A stretch of 64,000 nucleotides of DNA. Origin: Parashewanella sp965200795. Lineage in GTDB: Bacteria > Pseudomonadota > Gammaproteobacteria > Enterobacterales > Shewanellaceae. The position numbers were made by a program, and so were the translations under genes. The notes beneath the pieces are model-generated. The model did no database searches and was not told the origin of the DNA. It saw only the letters and a list, made by a program, of their open reading frames with translations. The DNA lies in the NCBI GenBank assembly GCA_965200795.1, contig CBDAVB010000008.1, positions 1 through 64,000 of the forward strand, given 5' to 3'. Positions 1-8,795 of the stretch are shown one piece after another. Numbering within the stretch: position 1 is the first letter of the stretch; each line of letters starts with the position of its first letter.

Positions 1-142
1 CACCATTTAAACCTCCAAATAAGATAATTGGCTTAAGCTGGCTTTTTCCATTACCAAAGTGGCGATGTTTAGTTTCTAAAACAACTTCATGAACACCACG
101 AAATACTCTGAAATTATTAAGGGTTAATTTTGTTATTAACAT
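1..142 (-). CDS. dndD: DndD, N-terminal 47 codons (partial at window edge)
   Basis: Reading leftward from an ATG at 142, the frame stays open to the window edge and begins MLITKLTLNNFRVFRG. It then reaches ILFGGLNG, the start of a P-loop of the SMC/RecF type. DndD is the ATPase that works with DndC and DndE in replacing a non-bridging phosphate oxygen by sulfur. The start lies 8 bp after the dndC stop, the usual dndB-C-D order. Only the first 47 codons are visible, so the identity rests on this N-terminus and on position. dndE, if present, lies outside the window. Confidence 0.85.
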   Translation of the reverse strand, partial: MLITKLTLNNFRVFRGVHEVVLETKHRHFGNGKSQLKPIILFGGLNG

Positions 143-150
143 GGTGTTAC

Positions 151-1785
151 CTAAAACTCTTGTTGTAAGCGTTGTTCAATTTCAACAAGCTTTTCATTAT
201 AACTATCGATCTCGGACTGATGGGTATCGAATTCAGCTTTACTTTGTAGAGAAGCGTGCTTTTCTTTGATTTCCTCAAGTGAGCCCCAATCTTGCTTTAG
301 CAAAGAGGCTACCTTGTTTGTAATACCAGAGCGACGACTAAGTCCTTCCATTGAGACTTCTAAAGCGATGAGTTTTTTGATCATTTCTGGTTCAACATCA
401 AAATCTTCGCTAAGTTCATTGATCAACTGTCCGTCTTCTTTTCCAAAGCTGGCATTGTCATCATAAACCCAGTCAAGGTCGAAACCATAAACTTCTCTGA
501 AAATTGTAGGTAATGAGTCATCCCAATCTGGCTCATTTGGATCATGTATCCATTCTTGGCGAATTGCGTGTAGCTCAGGAACAGTGATCAGTTCAATATC
601 TCTACCTTCTTGCTTATATTGATGATCAAGTTCTAGAAGTTCTTTAAGCCATTGCTTACGGTATTTCAGCCAGTATGGACCTGGAACATGACGTCGTTCA
701 GCAGTGATATCTTCGCCATCTTTTGCATACTGATAACTAACTTTACCTGTTCGACGCTTATAGTTTCTATATTCATCTTTGTTAGCTGGATCAGTGGTTT
801 CATTTAGTCGATCTCTGAACATCAATAATGGTGCCATCCAGTCTTCACCATTTTGAATTAGACTTTCCATTGCACGATCTTTTGTTACAACCGTGCAAGT
901 CCAGCATCCAAAGCGAGAATTACCGCATGAAGGTGTTGTTTCATCAATGACCATAGGGCATTCACCTTGGCCTGATGAATCTTTGTAGAGGTTCCACAGT
1001 GTTAGGTTTTTGCCACCCCAAGGCGCTTCCCACTCAAGATCGTAAATATCTTTCCAAACATTTTTAATGCCATAAGGTGTATTTTGTGTCTCTAAGTGGC
1101 AAAGTCTTAAAAGCTTCCAAACATCATCAACACCCCAAGTATCAATAGGGGTAAAAATAAATGCATTTGCAAGTGTTGTATGGCGAGCAAGACGTGAACC
1201 ATCAATTTTGTGTTTAGCTATTACTTGTGCACGAGAAGCACTTTCTTGACTGCGAGAGCCCAAAACGACAATAACTTCATCGTATTTTGAAACTGTAGAT
1301 TTGATAAAGTCACTAACTGGATCAATCTTCATGCGCTCAGTACACCAGCGAAAGTTTCTGGTAGGAGCAGGGTAACCACGACCTAATAGATTAGCCCAAA
1401 ATGTTTGATCATCTTTTGGAATTACTTTATGGCAAGTAATAGGCAGCTCATCACGTTTTGCACCATTTTGAATGGCTTCAAGTGAATCTCTAATATGATT
1501 AACAACTACCGGAGTTTCCACAAGAGTATCAGAAGAAACCACAAAAACTGGTTTATGTCTGTTTTCGGGAGCTAACCCTAATAGTGCCAGATAAACCAAG
1601 CTCATAACAGCTGATGAATCTTTACCACCGCTGTAGCCTATAACCCAAGGACGTTTGTCAGACAGGTATACTCTTTGAACGTCCGCAATATAGTGACTTA
1701 GCTTATTATTAGCAAAATCTTCATTTTGAATAAACTCTTGATACTCTTCGGTTAAGTCATCCGATAGTTTAGGCTCAGTTATCAT
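151..1785 (-). CDS. dndC: DndC, phosphorothioation sulfurtransferase (PAPS-reductase-like)
   Basis: This 544-residue protein has the PP-loop ATP pyrophosphatase motif SGGKDSS at residues 52-58. A set of cysteines (C148 in FRWCTERMK, then C276, C287, C294 and C297) fits the [4Fe-4S] cluster of the family. In known Dnd systems DndC activates the DNA backbone with ATP and carries the sulfur delivered by the cysteine desulfurase DndA or IscS. The start overlaps the end of dndB by 4 nt (ATGA), indicating translational coupling, and dndD follows after 8 bp. No dndA is visible, so a chromosomal IscS may supply the sulfur (inference). The gene looks intact. Confidence 0.95.
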   Translation of the reverse strand: MITEPKLSDDLTEEYQEFIQNEDFANNKLSHYIADVQRVYLSDKRPWVIGYSGGKDSSAVMSLVYLALLGLAPENRHKPVFVVSSDTLVETPVVVNHIRDSLEAIQNGAKRDELPITCHKVIPKDDQTFWANLLGRGYPAPTRNFRWCTERMKIDPVSDFIKSTVSKYDEVIVVLGSRSQESASRAQVIAKHKIDGSRLARHTTLANAFIFTPIDTWGVDDVWKLLRLCHLETQNTPYGIKNVWKDIYDLEWEAPWGGKNLTLWNLYKDSSGQGECPMVIDETTPSCGNSRFGCWTCTVVTKDRAMESLIQNGEDWMAPLLMFRDRLNETTDPANKDEYRNYKRRTGKVSYQYAKDGEDITAERRHVPGPYWLKYRKQWLKELLELDHQYKQEGRDIELITVPELHAIRQEWIHDPNEPDWDDSLPTIFREVYGFDLDWVYDDNASFGKEDGQLINELSEDFDVEPEMIKKLIALEVSMEGLSRRSGITNKVASLLKQDWGSLEEIKEKHASLQSKAEFDTHQSEIDSYNEKLVEIEQRLQQEF

Positions 1786-2861
1786 GGAATTTGTTTCTCT
1801 AAAGCTTTTTCTTCAGGTGTTAGCGGTAAGCCTAACTCTTTTTTTAATTGGTTAGCAGTAAGTTGAATGTTGATAGTAGATTTACTCAGTTTTCCAAGAT
1901 TCATACTTCGTTTAACCCACTGGGGATTAGTTTTTCTCCAGTCTACTTTCGATAATTTTTGTAAAATTGTTTTCCAGTTGTTTGGATACTCCGAAAGCAA
2001 GTGTTTTCCCATAGATCCAATTGCATGAAGTCCTACACCATGTGCGTGTAAAAATTCTTGACGTAGGTGTGCTGGTGAAACTTGTTTATCAATTACCATT
2101 TTCCAATCAGGAATATGTTTGGTTGTTTCTATCCAGAATTCTTTAGCTAGATTTTGCTCTTCTTCGGTAAAGCCATCTTTAGCACCTTTACCTAATAATG
2201 CTCTGGTTGATTGTTTAATACTACTTAATGTGAACAGTTTATTTGATTTTGGACTAATGCTGGACTTTTCCATCTCAGTGAATCCTACAAAAGGTTCTGT
2301 TGTTGTTGCTAACAACCTTGCTAACTCTGAACTTTCGTCTCTGTGATCGTATAAAGTGCCAAGGGAAGGACTCGGTTTGACGGCATATTTATTAAGGTCA
2401 GCAAACATTTGTTGGCTTCTTATAAGTCCTTCATCAACAAAAAACAGAACTGGAATATTGTCTTGTCCTAAATCTGGATTTTCTTTTAATGCTTCTTCAA
2501 TTGCTTTTCTACGATGTTGACCATCGTTAATAAGGATATGTGCATCCATTGGGATTTGAAGAATCCCTAAATTTGGTGCATCTTCATTTTCATCGAATGA
2601 AATATCAACACCAACAGAAGCTGTAAGTGCAGAAAAAACGTAATCTTTTGGATTATCCAATAGATATTTCACCATATCAGGAATGCGAGATTTATTTAGC
2701 GTACGTTGAGCTCTCAACTCTGGTGGTACGTCATCTTCGTTATAACTAAAAATTTTAGGGATGATGCGAAGAGGGCAAGTTGCTATGTAAAAAGGCTTAT
2801 CTGCCTGAATTCCTCTTACAGCCGGAAATGAGTAACAGTATCCAGAGTCTTGAGCGTTCAT
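1782..2861 (-). CDS. dndB: DndB, DGQHR-domain regulator of phosphorothioation
   Basis: This 359-residue protein carries the diagnostic DGQHRR motif at residues 113-118 and a MFADLNKYAVKPS segment typical of DndB. DndB is dispensable for sulfur incorporation in characterised systems, where it represses the dnd operon and influences the spacing of modified sites. The ATG at 2861 has an AGAGG ribosome site about 6 nt upstream. It is the first gene of the dndBCD operon. The 238-bp upstream gap contains repeated TGTCA/TGACA elements that could be its autoregulatory operator. Confidence 0.93.
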   Translation of the reverse strand: MNAQDSGYCYSFPAVRGIQADKPFYIATCPLRIIPKIFSYNEDDVPPELRAQRTLNKSRIPDMVKYLLDNPKDYVFSALTASVGVDISFDENEDAPNLGILQIPMDAHILINDGQHRRKAIEEALKENPDLGQDNIPVLFFVDEGLIRSQQMFADLNKYAVKPSPSLGTLYDHRDESSELARLLATTTEPFVGFTEMEKSSISPKSNKLFTLSSIKQSTRALLGKGAKDGFTEEEQNLAKEFWIETTKHIPDWKMVIDKQVSPAHLRQEFLHAHGVGLHAIGSMGKHLLSEYPNNWKTILQKLSKVDWRKTNPQWVKRSMNLGKLSKSTINIQLTANQLKKELGLPLTPEEKALEKQIP

Positions 2862-3099
2862 TAAAACCTCTATGGTTTGTCATTTCATTCTTTATTATAT
2901 ATTCAGTTTGTTATTTTATGACATACTTTGGTTGAAATAAAATAGATTTTAGAGAAATAAAGAGCTAGTTCAAAGTACAAACATAACAAGTTTGTCATTT
3001 TACATAAGTAGTATGTCAAAAACTACAGCAAATAGCGTGTTTGGTTGGTTTGACGCCACCTTTAGTGAAAGTATATAAAAGGCGGCTTACAGTTAACCT
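2862..3099 (-). promoter_or_regulatory. dndB upstream region with four TGTCA/TGACA elements
   Basis: This gene-free, very AT-rich gap separates the putative restriction operon (last stop 3100) from dndB. It holds an inverted repeat TGACATACT (2919-2927) / AGTATGTCA (3010-3018) and a direct repeat TTTGTCATTT (2876-2885 and 2991-3000). Together these give four TGTCA/TGACA cores. The layout fits an autoregulated promoter, with DndB the obvious candidate because DndB homologues repress their own operons. I could not place -35/-10 boxes with confidence. Confidence 0.45.
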
Positions 3100-3537
3100 T
3101 TAGTCATCCCATTCGCCGAAGATTTCTGAAACATCTTCGGCTTGTTTACTTTCAATGATCAATCTTTCAAGTGACTGTAATCCACCGATAGAGTCGTAGT
3201 TGGAAGCAATTTGTGATAGTCCACCGTTACTGTATTCCTCAAAGATTTTTACACATTCGGTAAAACGATTTTCTTTCATATACTCAATATTATTCGTTTC
3301 AGATAGACCAAGAGTGAGTATAAAAGGGATATCTGTCTCCTTATCAAAAATACTAATACGAATAGGCTCGCTGGATTTTTCAAAAGGTAGCCTTAATTGT
3401 TGGTTAAAACCGACGGATGCAGCAAATACCATAGCATTTTTAAGGCTTGTAAAAATTTTATCTTCTTTAACCAATTTATCTAAAAGTTGATCATGTTCTG
3501 AAGGGCGTCGAACTCTTATATTGTCAGATATATTCAT
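3100..3537 (-). CDS. Dnd system-associated protein 4-like
   Basis: This soluble 145-residue protein has an acidic C-terminus and no membrane segment. Its opening, NIRVRRPSEHDQLLDKLVKEDKIFTS, and its size resemble the family called dnd system-associated protein 4 (TIGR04062). That assignment is from memory of the family and is moderate. The ATG at 3537 overlaps the stop of the upstream SMC-like gene (ATGA) and has GGAG 7 nt before it, so the two are coupled. It is the last gene of the putative restriction operon. Its function is unknown; association with phosphorothioation loci is what defines the family. Confidence 0.55.
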   Translation of the reverse strand: MNISDNIRVRRPSEHDQLLDKLVKEDKIFTSLKNAMVFAASVGFNQQLRLPFEKSSEPIRISIFDKETDIPFILTLGLSETNNIEYMKENRFTECVKIFEEYSNGGLSQIASNYDSIGGLQSLERLIIESKQAEDVSEIFGEWDD

Positions 3538-5576
3538 GATAGCTCCACTTCTTCTAATTCTGAGTACTCTCCTGTACCCTCGGAGTATTTTAGGAATTCA
3601 CTGTGTTCGGCTTTTTTAGCTGCTTCGGAATTGGAATAATGAACAAGCTTAAAACAACTTCCAACATTGCTTTCGCATGCTGATTTTACGTTTCCATTCC
3701 ACTGTGAATTAGACACAAAAATAATGACTTGATCTGCAAGTTCAGCAATTTTGCCTGCAACCTTGAATCGATAATCATCATCTAATGCACCGAAAGGGGA
3801 GTCCATCACTAAAGGGTACAAACCACCTTTGAACATTTTGTTCTTTTCATTACTATGTCTTTCCTTAGCTAGAGAAATGATGCTTGAGATGAAAGATAAA
3901 CTAGTTACTTGTTTTTCACCAGTTGACTGTTCTTGTGCTTCAAAATTGCCTTCTATGCCACCTTTTTCTACTTTTAAACGATAATCATCATCAATATAGG
4001 CCTTCATATTTTTACGAATAATACTGTTAAAAGTCTTATCAACTCGCTTTGATAGATCTGACCTGACTTTTTCAGTGAAAAATTGATTTAGTTGCTCTAG
4101 AGCTGTTATGACATTTTCAGTAGCTTGTTGCCTTTCAAGTGCTAAATTATGCTTATCTAGCTTTGACTGGTGCTTTTCCCATTTGCGCTTTTTTGAAGAT
4201 AGCTCTAGCTCGAAATTTGGGGTTTCAATTTCTATTTGTTTGATGTTTGTTCGGTGAGTGACCAGCTTCTCTAAAAGTTCTTGTCTTCTTTGTTCGAGTT
4301 CTGCAATGTCATGTGACTCAGATAGCTTTAACTGAACTGATATCTCAGAAATATCTAGAGCGATTTTCTTTTTTTTAGATTTTAATTCTGTATTCTTTTC
4401 AATTAAGTCAAGTAATGACTTTTTATATTCTTGATTTTGGCTTTTAAAGTTTTTGATGAAAAATGATACAGAATTAAAAACGGAGTCTAGGTTGTCATTG
4501 CCTGCGTTCCCCATAGCTTCTGTAAGTGCTTTTTTACTATCTTCATCTATATGTTTACCGCAAATACATATTTCATTTTCCAAAAGATCTTCAATGAAGG
4601 GGGCTCGAATTTTATAAGGTAAAATACCTTTTTTCCTATTCTCCTCGACTAACTGATCACATTTATTAACGAGTGTTTCTGATAATAGAATGGCTCGGGA
4701 TTTATCCAATAGAGCTTTACGTTTTTTTATGTTTTCATTAACTTCAGCGTCATATTCATCATTTTTGTCGTTAAGTTGTTTACGTTTCTCTTGGAGGTGC
4801 TTTACCTCTTTGTAGGTGTCCAGTCTTTTTTCTACAGCATCAAAATTTGATTGAGTTTCTTTTAGTTGTGATTTTTCAGTCTCAAGTAAATTGTTTTTTT
4901 CGTCGAGTTGATTTTCTAATGCTTCAATTTCTTGTACTAGCTGCTGAGAATCCGAGTCTTGGTTTTTAGCTGTTTCGCCTCTAAATTTTGTAGTAACTTT
5001 TTTAAGGTGTCGCTGAGCACGTTCAATTTGTTTTAAACCCATTAACCGTTTGATTGCTTCTTTAATTTGTGAGCTTTCATTAACACCTGCAAGTTTCTCA
5101 ATTCGCTCACCGTTAAAGAAAAAGTACGGTTGTAAGCTTTCAGGTAGTATTCTGTTGATTTCGGATTCAGGAGCTTCGATTGCGTGTGACTGTCCGTCAT
5201 CAGAGGTCTTAAAAATTGATAATTTTGAAAGGTTCAAGTCTTCAACTTGCATACCTGATAATTTTCGGTATTGAGTTGTTCTAGTCGCTTCATAGTTCTC
5301 GCCTTGCTCTTCAAAAATTACAGTCACTCTTGTTTCTAAAGTCTTGCCTGAGGGAGCAGTTTGTATCGCTGTTTCATTTAAAATATTTTCAGTATTTGTG
5401 TCGAAATCAGTTTTACCATAAAAGCACCATTTAAAAGCATTTAAAAGAGAAGTTTTACCAGCACCGTTTGCACCATGAATTACAGTGATATTTTTGTTTT
5501 CGTTACATGAAAATTCAAGATTAACTGTTTTCCAAAATTGTCTAAAATTTGTAATAGATATAGATTTAAGCTTCAT
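3534..5576 (-). CDS. DndD-like SMC/RecN-type ATPase of the putative restriction module
   Basis: This 680-residue ATPase has Walker A GANGAGKTS at residues 35-43, an ABC signature-like STGEKQ near residue 580 and a Walker B followed by a D-loop (LVMDSPFGALDD). Long coiled coils flank a central CxC hook (EICICG), as in Rad50-like proteins. FFFNGERIEKLAG is also a DndD hallmark, but the true dndD begins at 142, so this is a paralogue. It overlaps the preceding 60-residue ORF by 11 nt and the following gene by 4 nt. By context it should act with the PLD-helicase on unmodified DNA (inference). Confidence 0.8.
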   Translation of the reverse strand: MKLKSISITNFRQFWKTVNLEFSCNENKNITVIHGANGAGKTSLLNAFKWCFYGKTDFDTNTENILNETAIQTAPSGKTLETRVTVIFEEQGENYEATRTTQYRKLSGMQVEDLNLSKLSIFKTSDDGQSHAIEAPESEINRILPESLQPYFFFNGERIEKLAGVNESSQIKEAIKRLMGLKQIERAQRHLKKVTTKFRGETAKNQDSDSQQLVQEIEALENQLDEKNNLLETEKSQLKETQSNFDAVEKRLDTYKEVKHLQEKRKQLNDKNDEYDAEVNENIKKRKALLDKSRAILLSETLVNKCDQLVEENRKKGILPYKIRAPFIEDLLENEICICGKHIDEDSKKALTEAMGNAGNDNLDSVFNSVSFFIKNFKSQNQEYKKSLLDLIEKNTELKSKKKKIALDISEISVQLKLSESHDIAELEQRRQELLEKLVTHRTNIKQIEIETPNFELELSSKKRKWEKHQSKLDKHNLALERQQATENVITALEQLNQFFTEKVRSDLSKRVDKTFNSIIRKNMKAYIDDDYRLKVEKGGIEGNFEAQEQSTGEKQVTSLSFISSIISLAKERHSNEKNKMFKGGLYPLVMDSPFGALDDDYRFKVAGKIAELADQVIIFVSNSQWNGNVKSACESNVGSCFKLVHYSNSEAAKKAEHSEFLKYSEGTGEYSELEEVELS

Positions 5577-5748
5577 CTTTAACTGTTCTCTTGATTACAT
5601 CATAAATCGCAGTAACAACAGCTTTTTCAGCAGAGCTATTACTCTTCATATCAACAATGTTCAATTTACTTTTTTCAATTGTTAATACAGATTCTAAGAT
5701 TTTTCTCTCTTGGGGAGTCAATGCTCCTACTATTTCGTTTTGATTCAA
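5566..5748 (-). CDS. Small conserved-context protein (60 aa) between helicase and ATPase
   Basis: This 60-residue helical protein contains LTPQERKILESVLTIEKSKL and ends KRTVKDEA. Its ATG overlaps the helicase stop by 4 nt (5745-5748), and its end overlaps the SMC-like start by 11 nt. That packing argues strongly that it is a translated operon member rather than a chance ORF. No domain is recognised. A small subunit or adaptor of the ATPase-nuclease complex is a guess from position. Confidence 0.65.
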   Translation of the reverse strand: MNQNEIVGALTPQERKILESVLTIEKSKLNIVDMKSNSSAEKAVVTAIYDVIKRTVKDEA

Positions 5749-7751
5749 TTTTCTAAATCCACTTCGTGTTCATAAATTAAGTCTTCAAATATTCTTTCGT
5801 TATCTAAGCGATTTGATGCAAGTGAGTTATATTCCAACCCCCTGAGCACTTCACGAGTAACAAGGTAGGTGTTAACCTCTCCAGGTGGAGGGATCATGAT
5901 GAAATCAAAAATATTTGCCATAGATTTTCCCACACTCCTTCTCAAAACTCGTCCTCGGCGCTGGATAAACTCTCTTGGATTAGCTGTAGAAGATAAAACA
6001 AAAGCCTGCTTTGTTGCTGGTACATCAACACCCTCATCTAGGCATTTTATGGCAGCAATTGAATGGAGATCTCCCTTGGCAAAGAGGTCTAAAATAGCTC
6101 TTCTCTCTTGAATACTTTCATCCGCGGTGAACTTTCTAACCTTGACACCCAATTCCTTTCCTAAAAGTTTGGTGATTTGCTCTATTTGCCTAGATCCTTC
6201 TTCGTCCTTGTGTGAACCACAATATACGAGAGTATGCTTTAGTAAATTCTTAGCCTGTAAATCTTCTAATTGCTTTCTAAGTATTATGATTTTATTAGCT
6301 GCGCGACCTGTAATATGATCTAACTCAGCTTCAGCTTCTACTAGAGATTTTTGTTGAGAATCAAGCTGTTTTACTATTTCTTTATACTCAAGAAACTCTT
6401 CATGGTTAAATTCACAAAGGAAAGGGTAGTAATTGTAATTAACAAGGTAACCAGCATTGATTGCATCTTCTAAAGTAAATTCAAAAACCACTTTATCAAA
6501 GTAATGTATAAGCTTTGTTGTACCTTGAATATCGTTATATCTATCCGGTGTAGCAGTTAAACCAAGTCTAATTTGAGCGCTTTTAGGAAGGCTTTTTAAA
6601 TAACTTTCCGAACCAAGATTGTGGGCTTCATCAGCTACAACCATCATTGTAATTGAGGTGTTATTTATAATTTTTTGAAAGTTATCACTACTTAAGGTCT
6701 TGTTTGTGACCATTGCCATCATCACCCCATCATTTCTCACTGTGAGGTTTGTGATAGCTTCTGAAAGACTCTCTCGCCAAACTGAGCTAGTTTCATAACA
6801 TTTAATTGCTTCAAAATTAAATAACTTAGCTTCTTCATGCCACTGTTCGAGCAAATGCTTTAATGGGAGTACGAAAATAACTATGAGAGGCTTATTTAAC
6901 TTTTTATGGCGAGATACAACTTTATTTACTGCAGATAATGCAGTGATTGTTTTACCTGAGCCTGTGGCCATAACAAACATTCCTTTACCTTGGTTGTTCC
7001 ACCAAGATTTAATCGCAGCTTCCTGGTATGGCCGTAATTTTATATTTATCTTATCTGTCTCTTGAGGGTATTGCTTACTGGCATTTGTAGAATACTCTTT
7101 AATTTTATTTTTTAGAGCATTAGATGGCAGGGTGGTGTTGTAAAAAGGATCATTATTATCCCATAACGTTTGAAACCTTAACTTAATGTTTTCAATACGC
7201 TGTATATCTTTCTTATTGTCAGCTTGGAAAATATCAATGTATTCCCAATTGCTTTTTGCATTAGCAGTTAAATTAAAGGAACCATTAAAGGCAATTTCAT
7301 TTGATTCTGAATCAGTCGCATATCCAATCTTAGCATGAAATAGATTTATGCCTTCACTTTTGGGTGTTGCAATTTTGAATTTGAATAAGCCGCAAGTGAT
7401 GAGATTACTTAGTAAGGAACGTTTATCTGTTTTTAAGATTGTAATTTCATCTAGAAGTAACTGTTCAATTTCTGATACACCATTTTCATTAAGTGTAGGG
7501 GATGAGTCTCGTTTAATTACTTCTAAATCTTTAGGGTCAAGGTTTGGAGATACTATAATTCGGCAACTTGAACCATTTATTGCCATTTTATGTATGCCTT
7601 CAATAACATCTTCAAGCCATCCTGAAGTAAAATAACCTACAGCAATATCAAAGGATGAAGCTGCAGACAAAACAGGTGTAAAGAAATCTTCATTGGGGTT
7701 TTGGTAACCGGTTGTTAAATTAACCGGTAATGACAGATCTGTAAAAACCAT
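5745..7751 (-). CDS. PLD-nuclease/DEAH helicase, putative phosphorothioation-system restriction enzyme
   Basis: This 668-residue two-part protein has an N-terminal phospholipase-D-like nuclease domain with HAK at 139-141 and GSFN at 157-160, a single HKD-type half-site that usually dimerises. A superfamily 2 helicase follows: ATGSGKT at 262-268, DEAH at 374-377, then GLTATP and QRRGRVLRR. This matches the Res-type helicases annotated as DNA phosphorothioation system restriction enzyme (TIGR04095-like, from memory). It starts 3 bp after the TerB-like stop and overlaps the small ORF downstream. Cleavage of DNA lacking the sulfur mark is the likely role; this is inferred. Confidence 0.8.
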   Translation of the reverse strand: MVFTDLSLPVNLTTGYQNPNEDFFTPVLSAASSFDIAVGYFTSGWLEDVIEGIHKMAINGSSCRIIVSPNLDPKDLEVIKRDSSPTLNENGVSEIEQLLLDEITILKTDKRSLLSNLITCGLFKFKIATPKSEGINLFHAKIGYATDSESNEIAFNGSFNLTANAKSNWEYIDIFQADNKKDIQRIENIKLRFQTLWDNNDPFYNTTLPSNALKNKIKEYSTNASKQYPQETDKINIKLRPYQEAAIKSWWNNQGKGMFVMATGSGKTITALSAVNKVVSRHKKLNKPLIVIFVLPLKHLLEQWHEEAKLFNFEAIKCYETSSVWRESLSEAITNLTVRNDGVMMAMVTNKTLSSDNFQKIINNTSITMMVVADEAHNLGSESYLKSLPKSAQIRLGLTATPDRYNDIQGTTKLIHYFDKVVFEFTLEDAINAGYLVNYNYYPFLCEFNHEEFLEYKEIVKQLDSQQKSLVEAEAELDHITGRAANKIIILRKQLEDLQAKNLLKHTLVYCGSHKDEEGSRQIEQITKLLGKELGVKVRKFTADESIQERRAILDLFAKGDLHSIAAIKCLDEGVDVPATKQAFVLSSTANPREFIQRRGRVLRRSVGKSMANIFDFIMIPPPGEVNTYLVTREVLRGLEYNSLASNRLDNERIFEDLIYEHEVDLEN

Positions 7752-7754
7752 ATT

Positions 7755-8597
7755 TTATAAATCTTCAAAATCAGAAAAAAGATCTTCTAATATTGACTCT
7801 GATTCTTCACACATAACTTCTACATGAGGCTCTTGATACAAATCAGTCACTTTTGATCTATGTAAATCGACTCCGGATTGAAGAGCATGAGCTTTTAAAT
7901 CTTTAGCTACACGATTTGTTGGCAATCCACTGACTCTGTATAAACTCGCTAAAAAAAGTCTCTCTGCTTTTTCAATTCTGCCGTCTGCTACAGCGATATC
8001 TTTGACAATTTTTATCACAAATTCTTTGGCTTTATTGTCGAGCGTATCAAATTTTTCGATAATAGTATCAAGAGGCGAATTTTGATTTAAGAAGACTAAG
8101 CCTCTAAGAAAAATGGAGTACTTTTCACTATCAGTAAGATAAGGAAGTGAGTAAATAATTCGTTGTAGTGCATCTATTTCATCTTGCTCAATAACACCAT
8201 CTACTTTAGCCATCAATGCTGCTACTTTCGCAGTAAGTAGCCCTTTTTTAACAGAGTTTGATTCTTTTGATAAGTTTACGGAGCATTTACCAAAAACAAT
8301 AGGTTGATCCATTAAACTACCTGTAAGACTTGCTATTGAATATCCAGATGATGTTTTGACAATTTTAGGTAGGGTATTGAGTTCTAAGGTATGTAACAAC
8401 TCTAATAAAAGCTCAAGTCCATCGGAAGTATTAGTGTCAAATTTAGCTGATTCTTCAACTTCATCCCAGTTACAAATTAAGTAACCTTTTTGCGATGTTA
8501 TTTTACTTATATCTTCGAGTGTCTGCATACCAATAATTGCTCCAAAATTTAACTTATAAAAAAGGTTATCAAATATTCTTTTCAGGAATATTAACAT
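7755..8597 (-). CDS. TerB-like helical protein heading the restriction operon
   Basis: This 280-residue protein has two TerB-type repeats: AALMAKVDGVIEQDEIDALQ (about 125-144) and DIAVADGRIEKAERLFLASL (about 202-221). TerB-like domains are acidic helical bundles found in tellurite-resistance and many phage-defence loci, with no proven enzymatic activity. The start is uncertain: the ATG at 8597 lacks a clear ribosome site, and an internal ATG at 8528 is an alternative. The stop lies 3 bp before the helicase. The IS50-like nest sits 108 bp upstream of its start, separating it from the methyltransferase gene. Confidence 0.65.
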   Translation of the reverse strand: MLIFLKRIFDNLFYKLNFGAIIGMQTLEDISKITSQKGYLICNWDEVEESAKFDTNTSDGLELLLELLHTLELNTLPKIVKTSSGYSIASLTGSLMDQPIVFGKCSVNLSKESNSVKKGLLTAKVAALMAKVDGVIEQDEIDALQRIIYSLPYLTDSEKYSIFLRGLVFLNQNSPLDTIIEKFDTLDNKAKEFVIKIVKDIAVADGRIEKAERLFLASLYRVSGLPTNRVAKDLKAHALQSGVDLHRSKVTDLYQEPHVEVMCEESESILEDLFSDFEDL

Positions 8598-8795
8598 TTA
8601 AGAGCTTTTACTCAACTGTTCAGATCGATGGGTTTTTATCCGTTTGAGACAGATCAAAATAAAATTGTTTTGTGTTTCACCGGTGTAATGTAAAAGGGTT
8701 ATATGCTGACTCTTCTACACAAATCTAAATTAAATTGAACTTTTTTAAAACCCGTTGATCTGATCAAGAAATTCCTTCACAAAGAGTAGCGAATA

